A stretch of DNA of 64,000 nucleotides from Symbiodinium kawagutii (lineage: Eukaryota; Sar; Dinophyceae; Suessiales; Symbiodiniaceae): the NCBI GenBank assembly GCA_009767595.1, contig VSDK01024160.1:486726-550725 (forward strand). The letters run 5' to 3'. Position numbers and translations under genes: made by a program. The notes under the pieces were generated by a model. The model did no database searches and was not told the origin of the DNA. It saw only the letters and a program-made list of their open reading frames with translations. Positions 1 to 10,777 of the stretch are shown here, piece by piece; position 1 is the stretch's first letter, and each line of letters begins with the position of its first letter.

Positions 1-79
<79 letters not shown>

Positions 80-91
80 TCAATCATCATC

Positions 92-126
<35 letters not shown>

Positions 127-199
127 GCATCATCATCATCATCAGCATCATCATCATCATCAGCATCATCATCATCATCAGCATCATCATCATCAGCAG

Positions 200-231
<32 letters not shown>

Positions 232-241
232 CCATCATCAT
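1..241. repeat. ATC/GAT trinucleotide microsatellite
   Basis: Almost pure ATC units with short AGC and ATCAGC interruptions. The minus-strand reading is a poly-aspartate stretch, which follows from the repeat and is not evidence of a gene. The left edge is cut by the window. Confidence 0.95.
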
Positions 242-586
242 TGTTCTTGACAGTGGTTCTTCCAGCAGGCATGTTTGGAACCGCTGTAACCCACCATGGG
301 AGGAAATCTCAAATCGTTTTTGGAGACCTTTGGGAGCTGCTCAAGTAGCTTTGCACCGAATGGTTTCCGTAGTCATCGCTGTCATCAGCTGGCAAATCCA
401 CCAGCTATCCCCTCGGGTGGGTATCTCCATGATTTCCCATAGAATCCCGTATGATGAAGCTGAATGAAGCTGTTGCTCACCATGTTGCGCAACAACCTCC
501 ATCAACCTCCATCAACCTCCATCAACCTCCATCAAGCCTTGCTTCAAATTTGGCCCTGGCAGCCATGGTTCTCCATGGTTCCTGGT

Positions 587-700
587 TCATGGGCGCCAGC
601 TGCCGGATGTTGGGTGGCTGGTTTCACCCGTCATCGCCAAGGCTTCTTCAGCTTGGGGCGTTTCGACCTTCGCGAGGCTTCCTTCAACATCAGTGAACTT
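587..700 (-). CDS. Candidate terminal exon, unknown protein (strand uncertain)
   Basis: A GC-richer island. On the minus strand an acceptor-like CCCAG precedes a frame beginning KFTDVEGSLAKVETPQAEEA and ending at a TGA at 587-589, with the mix of charged residues usual in coding DNA. The plus strand is also open over the same bases (LGRFDLREASFNISELLGG), so the strand is not certain. No family recognised. Confidence 0.3.
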   Translation of the reverse strand, partial: KFTDVEGSLAKVETPQAEEALAMTGETSHPTSGSWRP

Positions 701-1714
701 CTGGGAGGCCGGGAGGATCTGGGAGCTGCTTGGGGCCCTATGGATCCCCATGGTTCCCCATGATTGTCCCCATGGATCTCCCATGGTTCCCCCTCCTTGG
801 TCCAGGATTTGGGATGTTCACCTTCCGATTTTTGTGGTTTTTTTCGGCATGGATGGCATGAATCGCCAGCACATTTCGATGTCTTTTCTTCTATGTCAGC
901 ATCTACTTGGTCCTTGGTCGAACAAACTTCAATCGACGGATCCGTGTATGGATTGCCAAATGGATCAGCATGATATATACCGTTTGCACAACAGATACGT
1001 CATAATTTGGGTAGGTAGGTCGATAGATAGATCCCCAAGATGGATTAATATGATTTAATATGTGTGCATTGTCAAGATCCGTGAGAGGCATCTTCGATAA
1101 AACAGTGACTTGGTACGAGATTGTGTGCTCCCCAAACGCACCATCCATGAGGTAGTTTGGAATTGGATATGTCATCAACCCATTGTAAGTGGTGAATGCA
1201 ACTACTGTGGTTTGCTCTCCACAGTCGCTGGGTGAACTTCTGAAATGGCGGTTGTTGGATCGTCTTGGTCATTCCTCATTTGTTACTAGGCACCATGAAC
1301 CAACAGTTGGAGCCTCCAAATGACGCGCGCGAGAGGCCTGTTCATCATGAATGATACTGTATATCCATTTGTTCACAACCCACTCCAGCATACTCCAGCT
1401 ATTCGCCTTCAATAGCTGGACGTTCTATCCCAAAAATGGATCTTAAGATTTGTTCATGAGGATCCAGCATGAATCACCTGAACTATTTACCACCATGACC
1501 AACCAATCATAGACCATGTATCAACCCCTCACCGGTCAAGATCGTTAAGGATCACCCAGCCATGCAACCCTTGCCGTTCCGCTCACCTTCCGAGGCGGCT
1601 TCTTCAGCAGCCTGTTGCGACTGGAAGGTCCGTTACTTGGCGAAACGGCTGAGCCGCGCTGCCAGATTTCCTGGTTCAACAACGGTCCAAGGGGGTGAGC
1701 ATGTGGGGCTTGGT
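701..1714. other. Gene-poor stretch
   Basis: Mostly AT-balanced sequence with short GATAGATA-like and ATGGTTCCCCATGG-like repetition. A GC-richer island at 1562-1700 is open in more than one frame and on both strands, so it may be an exon but I cannot choose a frame. Nothing else supportable. Confidence 0.5.
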
Positions 1715-1822
1715 GAAGATAGGGAAACCCCCAAAGCTATGGTTGGTTCATGAATGTTGACACGCATGGTTACTAAACTGGATGATATCTGGGGTGTCCC
1801 CTATGGCTTGAGAAACCACCAG
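1715..1822. mobile_element. Introner-like inverted-repeat element, family A
   Basis: The left part, AGGGAAACCCCCAAAGC followed by ATGGTTGGTTCATG, pairs with the right end GGGGTGTCCCCTATGGCTTG then AGAAACCACCAG. The right end supplies an AG that could act as acceptor. The left terminal bases are degenerate. Same family as the copies near 8.4, 9.5, 10.2, 11.5, 15.6, 19.1, 50.2, 53.0, 56.5 and 58.9 kb. Confidence 0.6.
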
Positions 1823-2443
1823 ATTTTGAAAAATGCATTACTTATGTTTGTTGAAGAGTCCTTGTGTTTCAATGTTTCATCTCCTTTTGTTGGAGAAAGC
1901 CATCATTGCCAACGTCCAAGCGGCGTGAAGCTGCTTCAATCTTCAAGCCTCTCAGAATTTTCTGTCATGTGTCGCCACCATGATTCACGCATCCGAGTCT
2001 TCGCAAATCTTCCCAATCATTAAATCCCTTATTAACCACTTATTAACCATTATTAACCACTACTTGTAACCATTATCAACATCACAGTTCTGCGCAAATT
2101 TCTGGGAGATTTCTGAGGCAGTTCTTGCAGCAGGAAGGAATGAGAGGCGCTGCGAGCAGCCGAGAAGTGATGGTCTCTGAAAGCTGTGATGCAACGACCT
2201 TCGAAGTAGACACAAAAACACAAGTCTCTCGATGTTTCTAAGAGCATTCAAAGAACCTTTGCGATCATGGTCATGTACTGCTTCTTGAGGACTTTTGATG
2301 ATTTTTGCACTTGTAGGAGGCTTTTTTCCGCACAGCTGATTTTACAGTGGGGTGCATGGGGTCATGGACATCGAATCCCTCCGCGGCCTTGGTTCAGTGA
2401 TCAGAAGGTGTCACAGCACATCCCACAGGAACCGGCGGGCGTG

Positions 2444-2974
2444 ATGTCATACGTTGCTTCTTTCGATGCCGTGGAGCAGGGCTCCGGCTATTTTCCCGTC
2501 GCCGTGGGCCCAGCCCCAGCCATGACCCCAGTGGCCATGACTCCAGTGGCCATGACACCGATGACGCCTCAGGTTGTGATGAGAGCAGTAAGCCCTGTGA
2601 GGGCCCGTGCGCCGAGCCCTGTGAGGGTCCGCGCTGTGAGCCCCGTGAGACGAATGTCCGCCCCAGTGCTGCCGCCGCATATGCCGGAGGTGGCCTTGGG
2701 GCCTAGCGCACAGGCCCCCGCCTTGGTTCCGGGGAACGTGCCACCCGCATCCGCAGGCTTCGCGTCGATGGGTGCGTCGTCACTCATCGTCCCAGTCTAT
2801 GCACCACCAGCCCCAGGCCCAGCGCAATTCCCAGCGCAATTCCAAGCGCCATTCCCAGCACAATTCCACCCCGATGGCGAGGATATGCAAGAGGTCTTCC
2901 AGTTGGGAGATGCTTGTTCGCAAGCGCAAATGAAATGGTGCAGAATGAATGGATGGCTGATTGAGACATGTTGA
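2444..2974 (+). CDS. First exon of a proline- and SPVR-rich protein
   Basis: The ATG at 2444 starts MSYVASFDAVEQGSGYF and lies about 15 bases after TCCCACAG, a good trans- or cis-splice acceptor. Most dinoflagellate mRNAs receive a spliced leader at such a site, so this may be the real N-terminus. The reading continues through a repeated AMTPVAMTP segment, three SPVR units (AVSPVRARAPSPVRVRAVSPVR) and PAQF repeats, all low-complexity and probably disordered. Third positions are strongly G/C. The frame closes at TGA 2972-2974, but the exon more likely ends earlier at a donor (for example GAG|GTCTTC near 2890). The partner exons are probably those at 3.5, 4.2 and 4.95 kb on the same strand. Function is not recognised. 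Confidence 0.65.
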   Translation: MSYVASFDAVEQGSGYFPVAVGPAPAMTPVAMTPVAMTPMTPQVVMRAVSPVRARAPSPVRVRAVSPVRRMSAPVLPPHMPEVALGPSAQAPALVPGNVPPASAGFASMGASSLIVPVYAPPAPGPAQFPAQFQAPFPAQFHPDGEDMQEVFQLGDACSQAQMKWCRMNGWLIETC

Positions 2975-3524
2975 GACTACCATTGAGATCAAGGTGGTTT
3001 GTCCGTGGATGTTGTGCCCATGCATGCCCGTACCTATCCATGGTTTCCCCGGTCACTCTCTCTCTCTCTCTGAATTTTCGGGAGTGTTGGGGGTTCTCGA
3101 TGGAAGGCCGGATGGTTGCCATTTATGACAAGCATGGCCTATACACATGGTTGGTCAACATGTACTGCACTGGTCAATGATGACTACAGCAAGGGGAACC
3201 AAGAACAGACATGTCTAATTATTGATGGCTACTCTCTTATCAGCGTTGCGTTGGTTCTCCTACAGGGGTGTCTCCTTATCAAACGAGTCCAATCCAGCCT
3301 GGGAAGGCCCATGTTGGCAAGGGTAGCGATGAGACTGACCATTTTGGCCCTTTGGCCCAAGAGTAAACTACTTCAGAGGTTAGGACAGTGGATGTATAAT
3401 CATCTTACTACGGACAAATATGGAAGAAACCAGCAGGAAGCCTTATACAACATCATGTATGAAAAAACGCTATATAGTTGGTAGCTTTCCTACCATTGCT
3501 GGCCATTGCCCCCGGTAATCATTC

Positions 3525-3657
3525 GGAAGCACCCAGCACTGATCAGGACGAGGCCAGCACTTTCCACGGCAACTGGAGAGCCTCTTGGGGTGACACCTGG
3601 GAACGCGAAGAGCCAGAAGCAGAGGCATCCGATCGAAGATATGCATGGCGTGTTCGA
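3525..3657 (+). CDS. Trp/Glu-rich exon, copy 1
   Basis: The frame contains STDQDEASTFHGNWRASWGD followed by TWEREEPEAEASD. The downstream exon at 4.2 kb repeats the pattern QDEA-(6)-GNWR-(n)-W-E-R-E-E-P-E-A-E, so the two are exon duplicates. Acceptor-like CACCCAG lies upstream, and a possible GC donor is in GCAGAG|GCATCC. Likely part of the gene starting at 2444. Function unknown. Confidence 0.55.
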
Positions 3658-4197
3658 TGATAGCTGGTGGATCCCTCATGGAATTTCGCCCATGACATGC
3701 TAACTCGGGCCGTTATAAACTGGTTTATCAGATATGCTGGTGGGTTCAAACTTATTTCCCCAATGGAAAAATGGTTGGTGAATTTTCGCGAACTCATCAT
3801 ATTTTCGGGATGGCGTAACTAACCGTTGATGGTGGTCGCTTTCCGCAGCCCCAAAGGCCTGTGGTTCACTTCGGTTGGCCGCGGTACCCTTTGGCAAATG
3901 TAAAAGGTAAAAGGATGGCGCAACTAACCACCAACCAAGTATGCGGTATGCTTGTCGCTACCTTCGCGCATGGCAAGATCTGGAAATGGAGTCACACCAC
4001 ATCGGTCTAAATGCAGAACCATCACAAGTTGAGTTACAAGGTGGGCCCCCTGAGTTAGCTAAGTTGGCTTATATCTAGGGTAACTACTACAGTTATGGTA
4101 ATTGGTAGATATAACTATAGTTATATAATTGCCTTATTAATCGACTTAACTATACTTAACTTAACCAGGGGGGTCCACCTTGTACAAGTTCAGCCAA

Positions 4198-4382
4198 AAA
4201 ATCCGCCAAAACCGGGTGGCGAAACGTGGGGCCAGGACGAGGCCAACAACGTCTATGGCAACTGGAGAGGTGGACCTGCCTGGGATGCTCGTGCCGATGC
4301 TTGGGAACGAGAAGAACCTGAAGCGGAGTCCGAAGCAGAGGCGTGGATGGTGAATCCCATGGCCAACTGGTTGGAGAAGTTA
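4198..4382 (+). CDS. Trp/Glu-rich exon, copy 2
   Basis: The frame reads PPKPGGETWGQDEANNVYG, then NWRGGPAWDARADAWEREEP and EAESEAEAWMVNPMANW. It shares QDEA, GNWR and WEREEPEAE with the exon at 3.5 kb but has a longer insert between GNWR and WERE. Third-position GC is high and sharply higher than in the flanking AT-rich sequence. The frame ends with TGA at 4383-4385. The real exon end is not certain. Confidence 0.55.
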
Positions 4383-4385
4383 TGA

Positions 4386-4800
4386 AAAGGTTCATGAGCT
4401 GGCTAGTACTGGTAGCGGTTGATGATGGTTAGTAAGCTGGTTAGTAATTAATGATTAAGGAATGTTAATAGCTGGCTAGTACTGGAAATGGTTAATGATG
4501 GTTTGTAAGCTGGTTCGTAAGCTGGTTAGCAAACTGGTTAGCATACATGATGGTAAGCTAACTAGTACTGGTAATGGTTAATGATGGTAAGTAAGCTGGT
4601 TAGTTAGCTGGTTCGTAAGCTGGTTAGTATATTATGATGGTCAATCTGATTGCTTGGTTGGAGGTTAGTTGCCACATCCCAAAGATATGCTTGTCTATTG
4701 GGTCGTGGTTATTAACCAGCTTGCTAACGAGCTTACTAACCAGCTTACCAACCAGCTTACTAAGTATTGCAACCAGTCTTATTATTTACTAACCATTAAT
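4386..4800. repeat. AGCTGGTTAGTA-type degenerate repeats, both orientations
   Basis: Many imperfect copies of AAGCTGGTTAGTA from 4395 to 4630, then the inverse (TTACTAACCAGC) from 4710 to 4800. The two halves could pair into a long imperfect hairpin. No coding signal. Confidence 0.7.
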
Positions 4801-4950
4801 CAACATTGTCCGAGTGAGAAGGGATAAAGAATCATGATGAATTTGCATTCCCAACCACTTTTCAAGCAGTGACTCACGATCACCCTCTATAGCGGAAACC
4901 AGTGTGCAACTGTGAGCCATAGGCCATGAACCATCAGCGGCCATAGCCTT

Positions 4951-5066
4951 ATGACGACTTGTTCTACGGACACCTTTTCAACGCGTGGGGTTGGGACACT
5001 GTTCCCGTAGAACCGGAGGTCCAACTGGCACCAGAGATGCAACCAGCGGGATGTTTGACCAGGATC
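4951..5066 (+). CDS. Exon with Trp-rich coding frame
   Basis: After an in-frame stop, the acceptor-like ATAG is followed by PYDDLFYGHLFNAWGWDTVP and VEPEVQLAPEMQPAG. Trp and acidic content resembles the two upstream exons, so it probably belongs to the same protein. The donor is not clear. Function unknown. Confidence 0.5.
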
Positions 5067-5429
5067 AACCGATATGCCACTGCGATCATCTGCGATCCAT
5101 GATCAAGCATGACCTACAGTCCTACAGCGACAACCGTTGTTATATGACACGAGGTCCGATCCATGTGGTCAAATTAAAATGTATTGGTATGGGCTAGGAA
5201 GTTGCCAGGATCCTCTCAAACTTGGAAAACGAAAACTGGTTTCCAACATTTTCCCCATTGGCCACAAGATATATCACGGTCTCCCGATTCCGATGGCAGA
5301 CTCGGCGGGACAATAAATCTAGATCATCGCTGACACAGGAAACCTATACCAAGGATCGACAACTTTTTCCTGATGTTTGGTCATGACACACCCAACAAAT
5401 CAGATTGTCACGCCCAAAGGCCCAAAGAA

Positions 5430-5840
5430 ACAACAACATCAACAACAACATCAACAGCAACAACAACAACAAAACCAAAAACAACAAATAACAAAAACAA
5501 CATCAACAACATCAACAGCAACAACAACAGCAACAACAACAGCAACATCAACAGCAACAACAACAACATCAACAGCAACAACAACAACAGCAACAACAAC
5601 ATCAACAGCAACAACATCAACAGCAACAACAACAGCAACAACAACAGCAACATCAACAGCAACAACAACAACATCAACAGCAACAACAACAGCGACAACA
5701 ACAACAACAACAACAACATCAACAGCAACAACAACAACAGCAACAACAACATCAACAGCAACAACATCAACAGCAACAACAACAACAATATCAACAGCAT
5801 CAACAACAACATCAACAACAGCAACATCAAGTGCAACATT

Positions 5841-5872
<32 letters not shown>

Positions 5873-6235
5873 CAACAACAACACCAACCTCAACAACAAC
5901 AGCAGCAAGAACAACATCAACTGCAACATTAACAACAACAACAACGGCAACAACAACAGCAACAACAACATCAACAGCAACAACAGCAACAACAACAGCA
6001 ACAACAACAACACCAACAACAACATCAACAGCAACAACAACATCAACAGTAACAACAACAACATCAACAGCAGCAACAACAACATCAACAGCATCAACAG
6101 CAACAACAACAACATCAACAGCAACAACAACAACAGCAACATCAACAGCAACAACATCAACAGCAACAACAACAACAACATCAACAGCAACAGCATCAAC
6201 ACCAACAACAACACCAACAGCGACAACAACAACAG

Positions 6236-6267
<32 letters not shown>

Positions 6268-6473
6268 GCAACAACAACAACAACATCAACAGCAACAACA
6301 ACATCCACTGCAACAGCAACAACACGAACAACAACACCAACAGCAACAGCAACAACAGCAACATCAACAGCAACAACAACAACATCAACAGCAACAACAT
6401 CAACAGCAACAACAACAACAATATCAACAGCATCAACAACAACATCAACAACAGCAACATCAAGTGCAACATT

Positions 6474-6505
<32 letters not shown>

Positions 6506-7156
6506 CAACAACAACACCAACCTCAACAACAACAGCAGCAAGAACAACATCAACTGCAACATTAACAACAACAACAACGGCAACAACAACAGCAACAACA
6601 ACATCAACAAAACCACCACCAACAGCAACAACAACAACATCAACAGCAACAACAACAACATCAACAACAACAGCAACATCAACACCAACAACAACATCAA
6701 CAGCAACAACAACAACAACGACAACATCAACAGCAACAACAACAGCAACATCAACAGCAACAACAACAACATCAACAGCAACAGCAACAACAACAACAAC
6801 AGCAACATCAACAGCACCAACAACAACAACATCAACAGCAACAACAACAACATCCACTGCAACAGCAACAACACCAACAACAACATAACAACATGAACAG
6901 CAACAACAACAACATCAACAGCAACAACAACATCAACTGCAACATTAACAGCAACAACAACAACAAAAACTTTAACAGCAACAGCAACAACAACAACAAC
7001 AACAACACCAACAACAACATCAACTTTAACAGCAACAACACCAACAACAACACCAACAGCAGCAACAACAACAACAACAGCAACAGCAGCAACAACAAAA
7101 TCAACTGCAACATTAACAACAACAACGGCAACAACAACAGCAACAGCAACAACAGC

Positions 7157-7211
<55 letters not shown>

Positions 7212-7240
7212 TTAACAGCAACAACTACAACAAGAAACAA
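5430..7240. repeat. 1.8-kb CAA/CAG/CATCAA low-complexity array with internal duplication
   Basis: Nearly every triplet is CAA, CAG or ATC-related, so reading frames on both strands stay open for hundreds of codons (poly-N/S, poly-T, poly-Q, poly-L/V). A segment with rare landmarks (AATATCAACAGCATC, CAAGTGCAACATTAAC, CACCAACCTC, GCAGCAAGAAC) near 5785-5975 recurs near 6417-6607, an offset of 632 bases. A further partial copy lies near 7095-7135. Probably intronic, between the exons at 4.95 and 7.25 kb. Confidence 0.9.
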
Positions 7241-7251
7241 TAGCAACAACG

Positions 7252-7358
7252 AGGAAGGAAGCACGACTCCTTTCCGTACCAGATCTCCAGGTGCCCGAGA
7301 ATGAAGTGCCCCGAGAGTTGACCAACACACCGTGGAAGCAGGAGAGTGAAGCCATGTG
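7252..7358 (+). CDS. Exon directly after the CAA array
   Basis: The frame reads RKEARLLSVPDLQVPENEVP then RELTNTPWKQESEAM and stops at TGA 7356-7358. Residue mix and codon use are protein-like and unlike the array. The exon may end before the stop. No family recognised. Confidence 0.45.
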
Positions 7359-7911
7359 AAGCCATGGGTGATGACGGCCCCCGGGAATCCAACACAGCTG
7401 GCTGGCTGGACTTTGGCAGGTATGTAACCAGCTGTTGGCCTAGCAGTTCCAATAGGTAGAATGGTAGAACTATTTTTAGCTTTGCAGATGGCGATGGAGA
7501 GAGAGATTTAAAACTGGCCGGCATTGTTGACCCATTGAAAGATCCAGCATTTCCAAGGGGTCTGTGACCAGCTGTTGGTTGGGATCTACCCTTCTGATGG
7601 GGGAGCCAATTGAGGAATCTACTGAAATGGTGGATTTCCCAGCCAGATATGTTTGCTTGCCAAAGGGTACATGGAAAAGGATTGATGAGGATTGGTAGAT
7701 GTTGGTAGTGAACAAGCCAGGGGGTAATGGTTACTACTGATGGTCAACGAGGATATACTTGAGAATGGCTCAACTCAGGATCAGCATTGACTTTTAAACT
7801 ATATTAACTATTTAACATGTATGTCCATCTATTGGACATTACTGATTGCAATATCATGGGTTGAGCGTCAGGGATCGTGGTTAAGAATCAATGTTGCAGG
7901 CGGTTTCCCAG

Positions 7912-8040
7912 TCCACCAATCCACGGAGAAGATGAAAAACGAGTCCCATCGCTTGCAGGGATGTTTTCCCTGGGGCGTGCTTGCAGGTCCTGTACTCAGA
8001 GGAATGATCGACAAAACATGGCACCCGAATCCCAAGTGAT
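7912..8040 (+). CDS. Candidate exon, unknown protein
   Basis: After TTTCCCAG the frame reads PIHGEDEKRVPSLAGMFSLG then RACRSCTQRNDRQNMAPESQ, charged and with a CxxC. A second frame is also open (VHQSTEKMKNESH), so the choice is by residue composition only. Confidence 0.35.
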
Positions 8041-8391
8041 TTATCATGGTCTACGTGGATCATGACTTTTTATATCTAGTAGAATTTAAGAGCACATACT
8101 CTATCTGTATCCTACTTGGAACAGCGACCTTTACAGCGGCTGTTCTTGGCATGCCCCATTGCCCTGGATGTTGCGAGGCATTGGCCAGTCCGAGGCGAAA
8201 TCAGAGCAACATTGGGGATGAGACATTTGGGGATTAGATTTCACCCAAGATTTGCCCATTTGGGGATGAAACATTAGATGTAATAGCATCTGGGCATTCA
8301 AAGACTTCACCCAGGGAATGGACATTCGGGCCCGCAGCGCTCAGGCCAACTGTTGAAGTATCAACCATGCAATGGTGGATGATATCATATG

Positions 8392-8498
8392 GTGGTTTCT
8401 TCAGTCATTGGGAACCCCAAAGATGGTTGGTTTATTGCCGATTGCCGTGAATGATTAGTAATGGATGATTTGGGGATCCCCGATTTTGAGAAATACCA
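8392..8498. mobile_element. Introner-like element, family A
   Basis: The left end GTGGTTTCTTCAGTCATTGG with GGAACCCCAAAG pairs with the right end GGGGATCCCCGATTTTGAG then AAATACCA. It is followed at once by a 10-bp tandem repeat. Confidence 0.65.
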
Positions 8499-8508
8499 TG
8501 TATCACCT

Positions 8509-8650
8509 ATATCATCCTACATCATCCTATATCATCCTATATCATCCTATATCATCCTATATCATCCTATATCATCATATCTCTTCATAAGTCTCCATAT
8601 GTCTTCATACGTCTTCATCTATCATCATTTATCACCATTTACCACCGTTT
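8509..8650. repeat. ATCATCCTAT decamer tandem repeat
   Basis: About seven near-identical 10-bp units (8511-8580), then degenerate ATC/ATCTTC units to about 8650. Confidence 0.85.
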
Positions 8651-9054
8651 ATCCATGAAGACTGTCTCTAAAAACCGCAAGAAACTGGGGTACTTGCTAT
8701 ATCTGATGGTTCTTGCCATGTGTCTGCCCCCAGGAGGAGCAATTCGTTGCCTTGCTGGATTCTTGGCGCTACTTCAGCGGCCCAGTCAGCATCGAATGAT
8801 CATGATTTTTCTCCTGACTTTGGGGCCCACAAAGTACCTCACTGTGGATTTGAAATTTATGCATCCTACATGTGCCACAGGCAGAGCTAGAGACGTGATG
8901 TCCGTACTTTTCATTCAGCATTGCACGGTATATCATGAAAATTGTGCATTATATATTCCAGTCGCCCTGCACCGTTACATTTGTACATGTAACATGTGTG
9001 GTTGTGCGGTTGAGCGCTTTGCTGGGGACCGAACGGTGTGGCCCACAACATGCG

Positions 9055-9468
9055 CAGCTGTGCAGCTTGTGGTGGAAACAGTCACCGAGGATACCTTGCA
9101 GACCCGCGTGGATCTCATGTCTCAGATGCAGGAAACCCGCAACGCATGCAATGCCTTCAGCCAAACTCTTCACTCACCCACGAAGAGCTCTCCTGGAGGA
9201 CCTGCGAGATGTGATGCCTTAGACCTTTCGCAGAAGGTTCGTTCGTGGTGTCCAGAGATTTCCTCGTCCCCAGCTCACCATCTAAGTGACTGGGACGCTC
9301 CACAGCTCGTCATGCCATTTTGCCGGGATCTCTTCGGTGCCAACCTGGAAATCTCCGAAGATGGCTATCGCGCAATGCGCACGCGAGGCTGTCGCCAGTC
9401 AGTTGCCATTGGCACTGCACCGCTGAGCCTGGATCAGAGTATGGCAACGTTTGTACTTTGTGGAAATG
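9055..9468 (+). CDS. NHR/SPRY-like protein: first recognisable exon(s)
   Basis: A frame open from 8655 to 9521 contains VETVTEDTLQTRVDLMSQMQ (9067 onward), then DWDAPQLVMPFCRDLFGANL and DGYRAMRTRGCRQSVAIGT. The GYRA..RGCRQSVAIG..PL pattern is the first part of a Neuralized-homology (SPRY-superfamily) beta-sandwich common in dinoflagellate proteins. The next two exons continue the same fold. The region 9055-9280 may be a separate exon, since AG sites occur inside it (CCCCAG near 9270). The frame runs into AAATG|GTGGTTTC at 9468/9469, where a family A element begins. NHR domains usually mediate protein-protein binding. The partner here is unknown. Confidence 0.65.
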
Positions 9469-9620
9469 GTGGTTTCTCAAAATGGGGGTCGCTCAGAAAT
9501 GGTAGGTTCATTATCAATTAGAAATGGTTTTCAAAGGTACGCCTATCTTGAGGTTCCCCAAATCATCCAATGTCAATCATTTGTAATGAGCCAACTTGTA
9601 GTTCCCTATTTTGAGAAACA
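9469..9620. mobile_element. Introner-like element, family A, in the NHR gene
   Basis: Begins GTGGTTTCTCAAAATGGGGG exactly where the upstream exon frame meets a GT donor. Ends with AGTTCCCTATTTTGAGAAAC, the inverted partner. The right end has lost the CCAG acceptor seen in better copies. Confidence 0.65.
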
Positions 9621-9882
9621 CCCAAATGATGTGCCTTTTGCAGTGGACTTTCATTGCCCCCAGATTTTTTTTCGTTTTGACATTAGCGGATTGAGACCGT
9701 GATCCCTTTCCCAGGTTGCATGTTGCATTGTTGGAGGCAGAAGTTGACATCCACAAATATCCATAGCATCATCATTCACCATCCAGACTCCCCACTGACT
9801 CTTCGATGCCGGTGATTGCTAATGTAAAATCATGTACTATCAGGAGAAAAATATCATTGATGGTTGCATGGTGGTTAGGCAG

Positions 9883-10054
9883 ATGACTGCTTCGGCTGGG
9901 CGCTACTTTGAGATCCTGGTGGAGGAGACCGTCCCTGGCTGGGTGGGCGGCTTGGGAATCGGCGTGGCGCAAAGCCCCATCCAAACCATGAAGATGAACG
10001 CCATGAAGCGCCTCCCCGACAAGGCATGGCGTATCCCCAAGACCACAATGGTGG
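9883..10054 (+). CDS. NHR/SPRY-like protein: second exon
   Basis: After GTTAGGCAG the frame reads MTASAGRYFEILVEETVPGW, VGGLGIGVAQSPIQ and RLPDKAWRIPKTTMVG. GRYFE and GGLGIGV are the central strands of the NHR/SPRY domain. The exon ends ATG GTG G|GTGACT. Joined to the exon starting at 10313 (GC TAC TGG), it restores an in-frame TMVGYWGC, so the intron 10055-10312 is well supported. Confidence 0.8.
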
Positions 10055-10157
10055 GTGACTTGGACGTTGGCAGGTCCTCAAGTGATGATGGCCGTCGTGC
10101 TCATTGGATTTCGGACAGCGGTGGTTTTGCTACCGATGTCCAAGGCAAAGTTACTCT

Positions 10158-10254
10158 GAACAGGGGTCCCTCTAAATCATCCAATATTAACCATAATATA
10201 TATATAGTAATAAACCGGCCATTTTTAGGGGTCCCCCAATTTGAGAAACCACCG
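10158..10254. mobile_element. Introner-like element, family A, nested in an intron
   Basis: CAGGGGTCCCTCTAAATCATCC pairs with TTAGGGGTCCCCCAATTTGA then GAAACCACC. It lies inside the intron 10055-10312 rather than forming all of it. Confidence 0.65.
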
Positions 10255-10312
10255 TATAAAGAATGGTGCCATCAGGATCCGATTTGCGTCCATCACTTTG
10301 ATTTTTGCTGAG

Positions 10313-10491
10313 GCTACTGGGGCTGCATCTTCGTGAATGGCAGCGAGTACAGCACAGAGTGGCAGCCGGACACGCTGCGCGATGGGTCAAAGGTTGGGTT
10401 CCAAGTAACAAATGCTGGAGATGTGTTCGTGTTCGTGGACGGCAAAGAGGTGGTCTCCATGCAAAGATCCTCGCCTGACGTTTCAGTTTAG
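10313..10491 (+). CDS. NHR/SPRY-like protein: third exon
   Basis: The frame reads YWGCIFVNGSEYSTEWQPDT, LRDGSKVGFQVTNAGDVFVF and VDGKEVVSMQ. FVDGKEVV is the typical last strand of an NHR/SPRY domain. The acceptor TTTGCTGAG is at 10304-10312. The frame would stop at TAG 10489-10491, but the exon at 10654 looks like its continuation, so a donor (GC or GA type near 10461-10470) is likely. I cannot fix it. Confidence 0.75.
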
Positions 10492-10653
10492 CGGTTCATG
10501 TCTTCAGTCTTCACTGCCATTTTTTCCACAAAGATCGAAAAACCACTGAAAGCACCTTGCACTGCCATTTTTTCAGAATGAAAGATATGAAGGCATCATA
10601 AAAGCACCTTCCATCCCTTGTTTCTCCTTGTTTCGTCACATGAACTCTTCCAG

Positions 10654-10777
10654 TGGAATCGCTGCTAGGTGCCATTCCCACTTCCGAGTTAGCGGAGCCC
10701 ATGCATCCCATCGTAGATCTCTTTGCAGCTACGCGCGTCGTGTCCTTGTCCCCAAGTGCATCTCCCCCTCTACGAGG
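10654..10777 (+). CDS. NHR/SPRY-like protein: fourth exon
   Basis: Between acceptor CTCTTCCAG and donor GAGG|GTGAGT the frame reads ESLLGAIPTSELAEPMHPIV then DLFAATRVVSLSPSASPPLR. The M/L-Y/H-P-[IV]-V-D-[LV]-F-A-A-T pattern is what usually follows the FVDG strand in this domain family. The 124-base length fits 40 codons plus split codons at both ends. Confidence 0.65.

Noticed and set aside
90..272. Poly-aspartate ORF on the minus strand
   Set aside because: Direct product of the ATC microsatellite.
5373..7330. ORFs of about 500-640 codons (poly-N/S, poly-T, poly-L/V) on both strands
   Set aside because: They are stop-free only because the DNA is CAA/CAG/ATC repeat. All frames are open and none has non-repeat domains.
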